Counted from the first letter of the stretch, positions 34,197-43,507 are shown. The stretch: DNA of 64,000 bases from Rhodoferax ferrireducens (GCF_003347515.1 NZ_QEII01000303.1:114809-178808); one strand, 5' to 3'. Numbers and translations are program-made. The notes: generated by a model not told the origin, from the sequence alone.

Positions 34197-35204
34197 ATGG
34201 GCGAAGCGGACCTCAACCGAGAGCGGCTGGAGCTGGCGCTGGAAGCCGCGGGACTGGACCTGTGGGAGAACAACCTGCTGACCGGCGAGGTCACCCGCAA
34301 GGCGATGAAGACCCTGTCCGAGCTGGGCTACAGCGAGCGCGAAATGGCTGTTTATGTGCACGACATCTTCAAGCTCTTTCACCCGGACGACGTCATGACG
34401 GTCAAGACCGCCGTGGATGACCACCTGTCGGGCCGGACCCCCCAGTACCGTTGCGAATTCAGGCTGCGCGCCAAAAGCGGCGCATGGGTTTGGTATGCCA
34501 ATTACGGCAAAGTCATGGATGGGCACAGCGACTCCCCCGGCAAGCGTTTTATTGGTGTGACCTTCAACATCGACGACAGAAAACGCAAGGAAGACGAACT
34601 CGCGCAAATCAACCGGCAACTGGCCCAGCAAAACGCCTTGCTGCAAAGCTACAACACCGCACTGGAGCTGCTCGCCGCGAGCGACTCCCTCACCGGGCTG
34701 GCCAATCGGCGCACGCTGATGGAATTGGGGGGCAATGAATGCAAACGCGCCGAGCGCTTCAGTCATCCCCTTTCCTTACTGATGGTGGATATTGATTTGT
34801 TCAAAAGCGTCAACGACGCCTGGGGGCATCTGGTCGGCGACCACGTGATCTGTGCCGTGGCCGAGGCCTGCCGTACCCGCATACGCCATGGCCTGGACAC
34901 GGCGGCCCGCGTGGGCGGCGAAGAGTTCGTCATCGTGTTGCCCGAAACCGATCACCCCAGCGCCCGCATTCTGGCCGAATCGCTGTGCCAGGCGGTGGCG
35001 GCACAGAAGGTGGCGGCGAACGACGAAGGTGCCAGCGTCACGTTTACCGTCAGCATCGGCGTGGCCACCGTGGAGGGCGGCGGCCTGTCGTTCGAACAAT
35101 TGATGAATAACGCCGACAAAGCGCTGTACAAGGCCAAGCAGGCCGGAAGAAACAACGTGCAGGGCTTTGATGGCGCGATGTCAGGGCCCATCTCCGCCAC
35201 GTAA
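34197..35204 (+). CDS. PAS-GGDEF diguanylate cyclase
   Basis: 335 residues from the ATG at 34197; the frame opens earlier with a TTG at 34149. A PAS domain (about residues 10-130) is shown by LELALEAAGLDLWENNLLTG and FRLRAKSGAWVWYANYGKVM. A coiled linker follows (RKEDELAQINRQLAQQNALL), then a GGDEF domain with SDSLTGLANRRTLMELGG, LMVDIDLFKSVNDAWGHLVG and RVGGEEFVIVLPE. The active-site GGEEF is intact, so cyclic-di-GMP synthesis is expected. The inhibitory RxxD five residues before GGEEF is replaced by HGLD, so feedback inhibition is probably absent. No membrane segment is seen. Confidence 0.9.
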   Translation: MGEADLNRERLELALEAAGLDLWENNLLTGEVTRKAMKTLSELGYSEREMAVYVHDIFKLFHPDDVMTVKTAVDDHLSGRTPQYRCEFRLRAKSGAWVWYANYGKVMDGHSDSPGKRFIGVTFNIDDRKRKEDELAQINRQLAQQNALLQSYNTALELLAASDSLTGLANRRTLMELGGNECKRAERFSHPLSLLMVDIDLFKSVNDAWGHLVGDHVICAVAEACRTRIRHGLDTAARVGGEEFVIVLPETDHPSARILAESLCQAVAAQKVAANDEGASVTFTVSIGVATVEGGGLSFEQLMNNADKALYKAKQAGRNNVQGFDGAMSGPISAT

Positions 35205-35259
35205 TGGAAGGGAAGGCCGGCGTTTCCTGCAAGGGGTTTCGTCGAAATTTGGCGGCAGT

Positions 35260-36177
35260 TCAAGCTCTAAAGCGGTACAGACTTTGCGGGTTCTGCACCA
35301 GCAACTTGTCCAGCAAAGAAGGGGTCGGGGCGATGCGCGCCAGGGCATCCACCAGCACGCCGTCATCGGGGACATGCGTGTGGTTGGGATGCGGCCAGTC
35401 CGTCCCCCAGACACAGCGGTCGGGATAGCTCTGCACGAGCAAGCGGGCCAGCGCGACTCCCTTGGCATAGGGCTGTGCGCCCTCTCCCACTGGATGCGGG
35501 TCGATGCGGTCAATGCCGCTGACCTTGACGTAGAACAGCGGGTTGTTCAGCAAGGCCTGCAGGGCCACAAAGTCCGGCTGGTCCGTGCCGAGCGCCGCGT
35601 CCACCCGACCCATGTGGTCAATCACCACCGGCACGGCACTGCGCGACAACGCTGGCGCGAGGCGGTGCATCAAGCCGCTTTCAAAATGCACTTGCAGGTG
35701 CATGCCCACGGCCTTGAGTCGAGGCGTGAGGGCCAGCACCTCGTCCATGCCGCTTGAACCCGCCAGGTGCGTCATGAAGTTGAAACGCACGGCGCGAAAT
35801 CCGGCCGCCGCGAGACGCTGGAGTTCTGCGTCAGCCACATTGGCCGGCGCCAGCGCCACGCCGAGATAGCGCCCCTCGCCGGCGGCCATCGCGTCTTCCA
35901 CGACGCGATTGTCAAAGCCATGGGTGACCGATTGCACAATCACGCAACGGCCAATGCCCAGTCTTTTGTGCAGCGCAAACAGAGTTTCCTTGGGTGCATC
36001 CACGGGGGTGAAATTGCGGTTTTCAGCGAAAGGAAAACGTGCTGCAGGGCCAAACACGTGCACATGGCTGTCGCAAGCCAGGGACGGCAGCTTCAGCGTG
36101 GGCGCACTGGGGTTGACCTTATAGGTGAGGATCGGGGGCATGGAGACAAGTGTCATCGGGTCCTTCATGGTGTTCAT
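35260..36177 (-). CDS. Amidohydrolase-2 family hydrolase, LigI-like
   Basis: 305 residues. It resembles 2-pyrone-4,6-dicarboxylate lactonase relatives: LACDSHVHVFGPAARFPFAE (HxH), RCVIVQSVTHGFDNRVVEDA, HLQVHFESGLMH, PVVIDHMGRVDAALG and RCVWGTDWPHPNHTHVPDDG (metal Asp). The conserved metal ligands are all visible. It is distinct from the similar hydrolase at 15778. It lies 12 bp downstream of an EamA exporter gene on the same strand, so the two may share a transcript; substrate unknown. Confidence 0.85.
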   Translation of the reverse strand: MNTMKDPMTLVSMPPILTYKVNPSAPTLKLPSLACDSHVHVFGPAARFPFAENRNFTPVDAPKETLFALHKRLGIGRCVIVQSVTHGFDNRVVEDAMAAGEGRYLGVALAPANVADAELQRLAAAGFRAVRFNFMTHLAGSSGMDEVLALTPRLKAVGMHLQVHFESGLMHRLAPALSRSAVPVVIDHMGRVDAALGTDQPDFVALQALLNNPLFYVKVSGIDRIDPHPVGEGAQPYAKGVALARLLVQSYPDRCVWGTDWPHPNHTHVPDDGVLVDALARIAPTPSLLDKLLVQNPQSLYRFRA

Positions 36178-36189
36178 TGTGAATTCCCT

Positions 36190-37137
36190 TTACCGGCCGA
36201 CGCGGACACCCCACCGCCGCATGCCCCGCAACGCCTGCGTCACCCACCTGCCGCCACTCACCAACACAATTCCCACCAACACCGGCACCGCTCCGAGCAT
36301 AAAGCTCATCTCGATCGGCTCACTCAGCAGCCATGCGCCGAAGGCGATGCCAAACAGCGGTGTCATGAACGAGAAGACGCCCAGCGGGGACGCCAGGTAA
36401 TGCCGCAGCAGCCAGAACCACACCAGAAAGCTGGCAAACGACACCACCAGCGAATGAAACGCCAGGCTGGCCCAGACCTGGGTTGTGAGGTTGAGGTGGG
36501 TCTGACCGGTGGCGAAGGCCGCCCCCAGCAGCAGCACAAAAGCGCCCACCAACTGGTACAGCAGCGTCTGCGTGGCGGGGGCTCTGGCCAATGTCGAGCA
36601 ACGCACCACCACGGTGGTGGCGCCCCAGGCCACGCCGGCCATCAGCCCCAGGAAGTCACCCCAAAGCATATTGCCGGGCGTCACACCTGGAGGCTGGCTG
36701 CGGCCAAAGAATGCTATGGCCAGGCCGGCAAAGGCCAGTGCGATGCCCAACCACTGCACGGCGCTCAGGCGCTCGGCGGGCAATTTCCAGTGCAGGCCCA
36801 GCGCCGCAAAAATCGGCGCGGTGTACAAGAACACCACCATGTGCGAGGCGCCGGTGTGGCGCAGACCTTCGCCCACCAGCAAGAATTCCAGTCCAAACAG
36901 CAAGCCCACCACCACGCCGGGGCGCCAGGTGCCGTCGCTCACGCGCATGCGCTCGCCGCGGGCAAACATCAGCAGCCCCACCAACAGCGCCGCCACGCCC
37001 GAGCGCAGGCCAATTTGAAAAATGGGCGCGATGTCCGCCGCCGTGGCCTTGAGCACGACTTGCTGCAAGCCCCAGATCAGGCACAGCACCAGCATCAATG
37101 CGATGGCCTGAGAGTCGAGCGCTTTGCGCGTATCCAT
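36190..37137 (-). CDS. EamA/DMT family transporter
   Basis: 315 residues with ten hydrophobic segments in two EamA repeats. The first starts AIALMLVLCLIWGLQQVVLK and the second about GNMLWGDFLGLMAGVAWGAT. DMT proteins of this type export amino acids or other small metabolites, or act as permeases. The gene is divergent from an AraC regulator with a 101-bp gap, which suggests control by that regulator. Confidence 0.88.
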   Translation of the reverse strand: MDTRKALDSQAIALMLVLCLIWGLQQVVLKATAADIAPIFQIGLRSGVAALLVGLLMFARGERMRVSDGTWRPGVVVGLLFGLEFLLVGEGLRHTGASHMVVFLYTAPIFAALGLHWKLPAERLSAVQWLGIALAFAGLAIAFFGRSQPPGVTPGNMLWGDFLGLMAGVAWGATTVVVRCSTLARAPATQTLLYQLVGAFVLLLGAAFATGQTHLNLTTQVWASLAFHSLVVSFASFLVWFWLLRHYLASPLGVFSFMTPLFGIAFGAWLLSEPIEMSFMLGAVPVLVGIVLVSGGRWVTQALRGMRRWGVRVGR

Positions 37138-37238
37138 GGGTTTTCTTACCGGTAGTCAACAAGGAACAGATTATTCATCTGACAGCTTTCATTGATATAG
37201 TGAGAAACTGACAAGCCATAGCACCCAGCCGACAAACC

Positions 37239-38081
37239 ATGCCCATCCTGAGTCCGAAGCTCGACATCCCCCTGTCCAGCCCACATTTGCCGGCGCCCAT
37301 CATGTTTCGCAGCGCTTATGTGCCGGCGCACGGCCTCTACCCGGAGCATCAGCACGCCTGGGGCGAGTTTGTGTATTCCTTCAGCGGCGTGATGGAGGTG
37401 AAAGTGGCCGAGCACCACTTCCTGGCGCCGCCGCAATACGGCATCTGGCTGCCACCCGATCTGGACCATGTCGGGCTGAACCGCCATGAGGCTTGCCATT
37501 GCTCGCTCTACATCGCGCCCGAGCAGGGCCGCGCGCTGCCGCGCACGCCCTGCGCCCTGACCGTGAGCCCGCTGGTGCGCGCCCTGCTCGACCACCTGCA
37601 CCAGCAGCCCACTGAGGCACCGATCAGCCCGCAGACTGAGCGCCTGCTGCAGGTGCTGGTGGACCAGCTGGCCCTGGCGCCGCGCGCCGGCAGCTACCTG
37701 CCCGGCTCGGACGACCCCGCGCTGGGCGCGGTGCTGCGCCTGCTACAAGCCCAGCCCAGCGACAACCGCGCGCTGCCCGAATTGGCCCGCGCGGCCCACA
37801 CCACCGAGCGCACCCTGATGCGCCGCGCCCAGCGCGATCTGGGCATGTCGCTGGCCGAGTGGCGCCAGCGCCTGCGCGTGGTCAAGGCCATGCCGCTGCT
37901 GGAAGCGGGGCAAACAGTGGAAACCATTGCGCTGGACCTGGGCTACGGCAGCGCCTCGGCCTTCATCACCATGTTCAAGCGGCTGATGGGGAGCACGCCG
38001 GACGAATTTCGCAAGCGGGCCGCCGGTCGGGTGGCGCCAGGCTCTTTGAGTGCCAGGCACGAGCCGGATCAAGCACAATAA
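37239..38081 (+). CDS. AraC family regulator with N-terminal cupin domain
   Basis: 280 residues. An N-terminal cupin-like sensor (YVPAHGLYPEHQHAWGEFVY, HHFLAPPQYGIWLPPDLDH) is joined to two C-terminal helix-turn-helix units (ELARAAHTTERTLMRRAQRD and ETIALDLGYGSASAFITMFK, then LMGSTPDEFRKR). It is divergent from the EamA transporter gene and upstream of the cytosine deaminase gene, which it may control. Signal unknown. Confidence 0.9.
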   Translation: MPILSPKLDIPLSSPHLPAPIMFRSAYVPAHGLYPEHQHAWGEFVYSFSGVMEVKVAEHHFLAPPQYGIWLPPDLDHVGLNRHEACHCSLYIAPEQGRALPRTPCALTVSPLVRALLDHLHQQPTEAPISPQTERLLQVLVDQLALAPRAGSYLPGSDDPALGAVLRLLQAQPSDNRALPELARAAHTTERTLMRRAQRDLGMSLAEWRQRLRVVKAMPLLEAGQTVETIALDLGYGSASAFITMFKRLMGSTPDEFRKRAAGRVAPGSLSARHEPDQAQ

Positions 38082-38118
38082 GAGCGGAACACGCCCAGCC
38101 TGATAATTTATGAAAAAA

Positions 38119-38169
38119 CAGACTGTAGCCCTCGTGTAGTATGCGCAACTAGCTACTGTTTTTATAGCA
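38119..38169 (+). repeat. Dispersed 50-bp repeat, copy 4 (upstream of codA)
   Basis: A more diverged copy: CAGACTGTAGCCCTCG, ATGCGCAACTAGCTACTG and TTTTTATAGC. The terminal GCTA/TAGC complementarity is kept. It lies 22 bp before the codA ATG. Confidence 0.75.
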
Positions 38170-38190
38170 ACCAACTCATCATCCATCGCC

Positions 38191-39477
38191 ATGCTTGATC
38201 TGCTGATTCAAAACGCCACCTTGCCCGATGGGCGCGAAGACATGTCCGTCGCCGTGCGCGCCGGGAAGATTGTGGAAGTCAGCGCCGGCCTGGATGTCCC
38301 GGCGCATGAGCTGATCGACGCCCAAGGCCGGCTGCTCAGCCCGCCGTTTGTCGACGCCCACTTCCACATGGACGCCACCTTGAGTTACGGCCTGCCGCGC
38401 GTCAATGAATCCGGCACGCTGCTGGAGGGCATTGCGCTGTGGGGCGAGCTCAAGCCCCTGCTGACGCAGGATGCGCTGATCGAGCGGGCACTGACCTACT
38501 GCGACTGGGCCGTGGCCAAGGGCCTGCTGGCGATTCGCACCCATGTCGACGTGTGCGACCCACGCCTGCTGGCGGTGGAGGCCTTGCTGGTGGTGAAACG
38601 CCGGGTGGCGCCGTACCTGGATTTGCAGCTGGTGGCGTTTCCGCAGGACGGCGTGCTGCGCGGCCCGCTGGGACCGGACCAGCACATGGACAACCTCACG
38701 CGCGCGCTCGACATGGGCGTGGACGTGGTCGGCGGCATTCCGCATTTCGAGAGAACCATGGCGGATGGTGCGTTGAGCATCAAGCTGTTGTGCGAACTGG
38801 CCGCCGAGCTGGGCAAACCGGTGGACATGCACTGCGACGAGTCCGACGACCCGCTGTCACGCCATATCGAAACGCTGGCCTCCGAGACGCAACGCCTGGG
38901 GCTGCACGGGCGCGTCACCGGCTCGCACCTGACCTCGATGCACAGCATGGACAACTACTACGTGAGCAAGCTGCTGCCCTTGATGGCCGAGGCGCAGTTG
39001 CAGGTGGTGGCGAATCCGCTGATCAACATCACGCTGCAGGGCCGGCACGACACTTATCCCAAACGCCGCGGCATGACGCGCGTGCCCGAGCTGCTGGCCG
39101 CCGGCATCAACGTGGCCTTTGGCCACGACTGCGTGATGGACCCCTGGTATTCGCTGGGCAGCGGCGACATGCTGGAAGTCGCCCACATGGGCCTGCATGT
39201 GGCGCAGATGACGAGCCAGGCCGCCATGCGCCAGTGCTTCGACGCGGTGACAACCAACGCGGCCAAGGTGATGCACCTGCAGGGCTACGGGCTGGAGGCA
39301 GGCTGCGATGCGAGTTTTGTGCTGCTGCAAGCGCGGAACCCGGTGGAGGCGATCCGGCTGCGGGCAAATCGCTTGAAGGTATGGAGGAAGGGGATGCTGG
39401 TGGCGGAGACGGCGGAGGTGGTGGCGACGCTGCAGTTGGCGGGGCGTCCGGACGCGGTGGATTTTTCACAGCCGTGA
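38191..39477 (+). CDS. codA: Cytosine deaminase-type amidohydrolase
   Basis: 428 residues, the usual length for CodA. Motifs: LLSPPFVDAHFHMDATLSYG (HxH, about residue 55), KPVDMHCDESDDPLSRH (His and catalytic Glu, about 212), GSHLTSMHSMDNYY and VAFGHDCVMDPWYSLGSGDM (metal Asp, about 310). It converts cytosine to uracil and ammonia, or deaminates a related base. The pyrimidine-degrading cluster 5 kb upstream would use the uracil. The repeat copy directly before its start may affect expression. Confidence 0.85.
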   Translation: MLDLLIQNATLPDGREDMSVAVRAGKIVEVSAGLDVPAHELIDAQGRLLSPPFVDAHFHMDATLSYGLPRVNESGTLLEGIALWGELKPLLTQDALIERALTYCDWAVAKGLLAIRTHVDVCDPRLLAVEALLVVKRRVAPYLDLQLVAFPQDGVLRGPLGPDQHMDNLTRALDMGVDVVGGIPHFERTMADGALSIKLLCELAAELGKPVDMHCDESDDPLSRHIETLASETQRLGLHGRVTGSHLTSMHSMDNYYVSKLLPLMAEAQLQVVANPLINITLQGRHDTYPKRRGMTRVPELLAAGINVAFGHDCVMDPWYSLGSGDMLEVAHMGLHVAQMTSQAAMRQCFDAVTTNAAKVMHLQGYGLEAGCDASFVLLQARNPVEAIRLRANRLKVWRKGMLVAETAEVVATLQLAGRPDAVDFSQP

Positions 39478-39691
39478 AGTCAACTGCAATGGATAGCGTC
39501 TTGCCAGCCAGCGGTGATGGCGGTTTTCGACCATGACCCGACGTTCAACGTATTGCCTCATTGCTGTCGTTCACTCGCTCTGCGAGGTGAGTTTGCTCGC
39601 ACCTTGCTCCTAGAATCGACCAATCAATGCTGCCGGGGTTTATGGCTTTTTTTTGCATGTTTAAAAGCAGCGAGAATTTCAGAGGAAATAG

Positions 39692-40246
39692 ATGACCAAT
39701 GTCTCCACCAACGAATGCCAACCAGAAGCCCGTATCGAAGTTGTGGAGTACGACCCATCATGGCCTGCGAAGTTTGAAATTGAGAGAGCATTGCTTGAGG
39801 CAGCGCTGGCGCCATGGCTTGTCGGGCGTATCGAGCACATTGGAAGTACTGCCGTGCCTAATCTAGCTGCCAAGCCCGTTATTGACATCATGGCGCCGGT
39901 ACGCACCTTGGAAGAGTCGCGTTCTGCCATTACTGCGGCAACAAGAGTGGGGTATGTGTATTACCCATACAAGGCGCAGGTCATGCACTGGTTCTGCAAA
40001 CCTTCGGCAAGCCACCGCACGCATCATCTCCACTTGGTGCCATTTGACAGTCCACTCTGGCATGAACGCCTCAAGTTCCGCGACGCACTCCGCCAGAACG
40101 CGGTGCTCGCTTCAGAGTATGCCGCTCTCAAGAAACGTTTAGCCGAAAAGTTCGCGACAGATCGAGAGGCGTACACAGAGGCCAAGGAGCCATTCATACG
40201 CCGGGTGCTGTCAGAAGCTACGGCCGTGCAGAAGGATGCAACCTAG
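39692..40246 (+). CDS. GrpB/Dephospho-CoA kinase-like (UPF0157) protein
   Basis: 184 residues. GrpB family signatures: IEVVEYDPSWPAKFEIERAL near the N-terminus, then GRIEHIGSTAVPNLAAKPVI (GSTAVPGLxAKPxIDI pattern) and KPSASHRTHHLHLVPFDSPL. It belongs to the nucleotidyltransferase superfamily; its biological role is unknown. Base composition and codon use are visibly less GC-rich than the flanking genes, suggesting acquisition by transfer. It sits directly beside a panE gene remnant. Confidence 0.85.
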   Translation: MTNVSTNECQPEARIEVVEYDPSWPAKFEIERALLEAALAPWLVGRIEHIGSTAVPNLAAKPVIDIMAPVRTLEESRSAITAATRVGYVYYPYKAQVMHWFCKPSASHRTHHLHLVPFDSPLWHERLKFRDALRQNAVLASEYAALKKRLAEKFATDREAYTEAKEPFIRRVLSEATAVQKDAT

Positions 40247-40262
40247 CTCTTTGTTGGATATA

Positions 40263-40442
40263 TTACGACAGGGCGACGCCCGTTTCCCCCATCAATTTCA
40301 CCAACGCCCACAACACCCGATTCGCCGGCGTCGCAATCCCCAGCGCCTCGCCTCGCCGCATGATCAGTCCATTGAGGTAGTCAATCTCGTTGTGCTTGCG
40401 GCGAGCGATCTTGCGCTGCAAAGAGGTGTGCTGCAGCAGACG
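40263..40442 (-). pseudogene. panE 3' remnant
   Basis: The minus strand reads NEIDYLNGLIMRRGEALGIA, then TPANRVLWALVKLMGETGVALS and a stop. This closely matches the C-terminus of the intact PanE at 42003 (SEIDYLNGLIVQRGEALGIA). About 56 codons remain, extending back to QHTSLQRKIARRKH, and the rest of the gene is absent. It differs from the intact gene in enough codons to be an old copy or a fragment of another paralogue. It occupies the gap between GrpB and the RNase gene. Confidence 0.85.
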
Positions 40443-40500
40443 CGGGACCCGGTGGAGGCGAGCCAGCGGTTACATTGGGCGACTCAACCACGGGCATCCC

Positions 40501-41955
40501 ATGAACCCCATCAACCTGCACCAAATCGCCGTCGAGGCCATGCGTTCCCGAGGCCTGCTGCCCGCCTTTGCGCCGCAGGCCTTGCAAGAGGCCGAGGACG
40601 CGCGCCAAGCCCGTCCCGAACGCAACAACGCCATCCTCGACCTGCGCCACCTGACCTGGTTTTCCATCGACAACGACGACACGCGCGATCTGGACCAGCT
40701 GAGCGTGGCCGAAGCGCTGCCCGATGGCGCCACGCGCCTGCTGGTGGCGGTGGCCGATGTCGACACCCTGGTGCGGCCCGGCGGCGCGGTGGATGGGCAT
40801 GCGGCCGTCAACACGACCGCGGTCTACACGGCCGCCGGTGTGTTCCCGATGCTGCCCGAGGCGCTGTCCACCGACCTCACCTCGCTGCATGAAGGCCTGG
40901 AGCGCCTGACGGTGGTGGTCGAGATGCAGGTGGAAACGGATGGCACGGTGTCGGCGTCCAGCGTCTACCGGGCGACGGTGCTGAACCGCGCCAAGCTCAC
41001 CTACGACGGCGTGTCGGCGTGGCTGGACGGCGAGGCGCCCCCACCGCCGCAGATCGCCAGCGTGGATGGGCTGGAGGATCAGCTTCGCCTGCACGACGCC
41101 CTGGCCGGCCAGCTGCGGCAATGGCGCCAGACGCGCGGCGCGCTGAATGTCAACACGGTGTCCGCCCGCCCGGTGTTTGAGGACGGTCAGCTGGTAGACC
41201 TGCGCCCCGACAACAAAAACCGCGCCAAGGACCTGATCGCCGACCTGATGATCGCGGCCAACGGCGCGACGGCGCGCTTTCTGGTGGACAAGGGCTTTCC
41301 CTCACTGCGCCGCCTGCTGCAGGCGCCGCGCCGCTGGGACCGCATCGTCGCGCTGGCCGCGAGTCATGGCGTGCAGCTGCCTGCAACGCCCGACTCACCG
41401 GCCCTGGACCGCTTCCTGAGCGCGCGCCGCCTGGCGGATCCGGCCGGGTTTGCCGATCTGTCGCTGGCGGTGGTGAAACTGCTGGGCTCGGGCGAGTACG
41501 CGGCCGCACCCGCTGCGGCGACCACGGGACTGGGGCACTTCGGGCTCGCGGTGAACGATTACGCGCATTCCACCGCGCCCAACCGGCGCTTTCCCGACCT
41601 GGTGACCCAGCGCCTGCTGAAAGCCGCCATCGCGGGCGAGGCGCCGCCGTATTCGGCCGGGCAGCTCACCGAGATTGCCCAGCACTGCACGCTGCAGGAA
41701 GACAACGCCAGCAAGGTCGAGCGCCAGGTACTCAAAGCCGCTGGCGCCTGGTTGTTGCACGGGCGCATCGGCGAGGTCTTCGACGCGCTCGTCACCGGCG
41801 CAGCCGCCAAGGGCACTTTCGTGCGCATCAGCCGCCCCATGCTCGAAGGCCGGGTGGTGCGCGGTTTCGAAGGGCTGGACGTGGGCGATACGGCGCGCGT
41901 CAGGCTGCTGGCGGTGGATGCGGAAAAAAGCTTTATTGACTTTGAACGCGTCTGA
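40501..41955 (+). CDS. RNB domain ribonuclease II family protein
   Basis: 484 residues from the ATG at 40501; the longer frame crosses the panE remnant. The RNB catalytic domain is marked by FSIDNDDTRDLDQLSVAEAL (metal-binding aspartates, about residue 55), LVAVADVDTLVRPGGAVDGH, FPMLPEALSTDLTSLHEGLE and HSTAPNRRFPDLVTQRLL. It is a shorter, divergent form lacking obvious N-terminal cold-shock domains, with a possible S1-like C-terminal part (VFDALVTGAAAKGTFVRISR). A 3'-to-5' exoribonuclease role is inferred from the family. Confidence 0.88.
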   Translation: MNPINLHQIAVEAMRSRGLLPAFAPQALQEAEDARQARPERNNAILDLRHLTWFSIDNDDTRDLDQLSVAEALPDGATRLLVAVADVDTLVRPGGAVDGHAAVNTTAVYTAAGVFPMLPEALSTDLTSLHEGLERLTVVVEMQVETDGTVSASSVYRATVLNRAKLTYDGVSAWLDGEAPPPPQIASVDGLEDQLRLHDALAGQLRQWRQTRGALNVNTVSARPVFEDGQLVDLRPDNKNRAKDLIADLMIAANGATARFLVDKGFPSLRRLLQAPRRWDRIVALAASHGVQLPATPDSPALDRFLSARRLADPAGFADLSLAVVKLLGSGEYAAAPAAATTGLGHFGLAVNDYAHSTAPNRRFPDLVTQRLLKAAIAGEAPPYSAGQLTEIAQHCTLQEDNASKVERQVLKAAGAWLLHGRIGEVFDALVTGAAAKGTFVRISRPMLEGRVVRGFEGLDVGDTARVRLLAVDAEKSFIDFERV

Positions 41956-42002
41956 ACCTTGCACGCAGTTCGATGGCGGAATGCAACGCCCGGCGGCGCA
42001 GC

Positions 42003-42956
42003 CTAAGTGCGCGTCCCCTCCATCAACTTCACCAAAGCCCACAACACCCGGTTCGCCGGCGTCGCAATCCCCAACGCCTCGCCGCGCTGCACGATCAGGC
42101 CGTTGAGGTAATCAATCTCGCTGCGCTTGCCGCGCGCCAGGTCTTGCGCGGTCGATGAGAACTGGCTGGGCATGGTCTCGGCGATCTTGCGGATGGCGGC
42201 CTCCACGTCGCCCGCCACCTGCACCCCCTCGGCCTGGGCCACGGCCAGGCATTCGGCCACCACGTCGCGCATCACCTCCTGGATGCCCTCGCCCTGCACC
42301 GTCTTGCCATAGGGCAGCTGGGCGATGGCCGAGACGGCGTTGTAGGCGCAGTTGAGGATCAGCTTGCCCCACAGCGCGCCGCGCACGTTGTCCGATATTT
42401 CGGTTGGCACGCCAGCGGCGATCAGGGCTTGCGCCACGGCTTCGCTGGAAATGGACTTGGAAGCAGCGGGCTCGATCACCAGTTCGCCGCGGCCGTGGTG
42501 TTTGACGTGGCCGGGGCCGGCCATCTCAACGGCGACATACACCACGGCGGCAGCCACCGCGTATTGCGGCAGCACGGTGCGCAGCCGGTCGGCGTTGTCG
42601 ACACCGTTTTGCAGGGTCAGCACCAGCGCATCGGGCGCCAACTGCGGCCGCAGCAGGGCACCGGCCGATTCGGTATCGGTGGACTTCACACAGAACAGCA
42701 CCAGCTGCGCGCCCTGCACGGCGCTGGGCTCGCTGCTGGCGACCAGACGCACCTGCTCATCGAAGGTCGTGGTCTGCAGGCGCAGTCCGTCGCGAGCGAT
42801 GGCTTCCACGTGCTCGGGCCGCGCGATCAGCACCACCTCATGCCCGGCGCGGGCCAGCATGCCGCCGTAGTAGCAGCCCACAGCGCCCGCGCCCATGACG
42901 GCGACCTTGAGGCTGTTTTTTGCAGGAAGTGTGTCGCTAAGCGGGATGTTGCCCAT
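42003..42956 (-). CDS. panE: 2-dehydropantoate 2-reductase family
   Basis: 317 residues. Ketopantoate reductase uses NADPH to make pantoate for CoA synthesis. The N-terminal Rossmann motif is KVAVMGAGAVGCYYGGMLAR (about residues 17-36), then LVLFCVKSTDTESAG, LTLQNGVDNADRLRTVLP, and a C-terminal KLILNCAYNAVSAIAQLPYG and SEIDYLNGLIVQRG. The lysine and asparagine of the active site are in place. Many organisms carry several PanE-like proteins, so pantothenate synthesis is not certain. A remnant of a relative lies 1.6 kb upstream. Confidence 0.85.
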   Translation of the reverse strand: MGNIPLSDTLPAKNSLKVAVMGAGAVGCYYGGMLARAGHEVVLIARPEHVEAIARDGLRLQTTTFDEQVRLVASSEPSAVQGAQLVLFCVKSTDTESAGALLRPQLAPDALVLTLQNGVDNADRLRTVLPQYAVAAAVVYVAVEMAGPGHVKHHGRGELVIEPAASKSISSEAVAQALIAAGVPTEISDNVRGALWGKLILNCAYNAVSAIAQLPYGKTVQGEGIQEVMRDVVAECLAVAQAEGVQVAGDVEAAIRKIAETMPSQFSSTAQDLARGKRSEIDYLNGLIVQRGEALGIATPANRVLWALVKLMEGTRT

Positions 42957-43050
42957 GGTGAAACCCTCGTGTGTGGAACAGGACAGAGGATTCTAGGGAG
43001 GGTTGAAGCAGCGCGTGCAAATGGGGCCGGACGCTGGCAAACTTGGGGCG

Positions 43051-43497
43051 ATGAACTACTGGCTGATGAAATCCGAGCCCACCGAATGCTCTGTGGACGA
43101 CGCGCTCGCCGCGCCCGATGCCACCGTGCCGTGGACAGGCGTGCGCAACTACCAGGTCCGCAACTTCATGCGCGACCTCATGCGGGTGGGGGACGGCGTG
43201 CTGTTCTACCACTCCAGCTGCGCCGAGCCGGGCATCGTGGGCATCGCCCGCGTGGCGTCAACCAGCCGGCCCGACCCCACGCAGTTCGACCCGAAGTCGC
43301 CCTACTTTGATCCGGCCTCCCAACCCGACGCGCCGCGCTGGTTGCTGGTGGACGTGCAGGTGCTGCGCAAGATCCCGACATTGACGCTGGCCGGGCTGCG
43401 CGCCCGGCCTGAGTTGGCCGACCTGCTGGTGCTGAAAAAAGGCAACCGCCTGTCCATCACGCCTGTGGAGCCGCGCCACTGGCAAGCCATCGCGTGA
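43051..43497 (+). CDS. EVE domain protein
   Basis: 148 residues from the ATG at 43051. EVE domain features: MNYWLMKSEPTECSVDDALA, VPWTGVRNYQVRNFMRDLMR, GDGVLFYHSSCAEPGIVGIA and the C-terminal LLVLKKGNRLSITPVEPRHW. EVE domains belong to the PUA-like superfamily and recognise modified bases in DNA or RNA. It converges on the symporter fusion gene with a 10-bp gap. Confidence 0.92.
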   Translation: MNYWLMKSEPTECSVDDALAAPDATVPWTGVRNYQVRNFMRDLMRVGDGVLFYHSSCAEPGIVGIARVASTSRPDPTQFDPKSPYFDPASQPDAPRWLLVDVQVLRKIPTLTLAGLRARPELADLLVLKKGNRLSITPVEPRHWQAIA

Positions 43498-43507
43498 ACG
43501 GAGCGGG

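Noticed and set aside
38439..39536. 365-codon frame inside codA
   Set aside because: Low-complexity Gly/Ala/Arg translation in another frame of codA; no motif.
39692..40265. GrpB gene as an integron cassette with attC
   Set aside because: GTTGGAT follows the stop, but no matching RYYYAAC lies at the proper distance and no integrase is in the window; the short CAAC/GTTG pair is too small.
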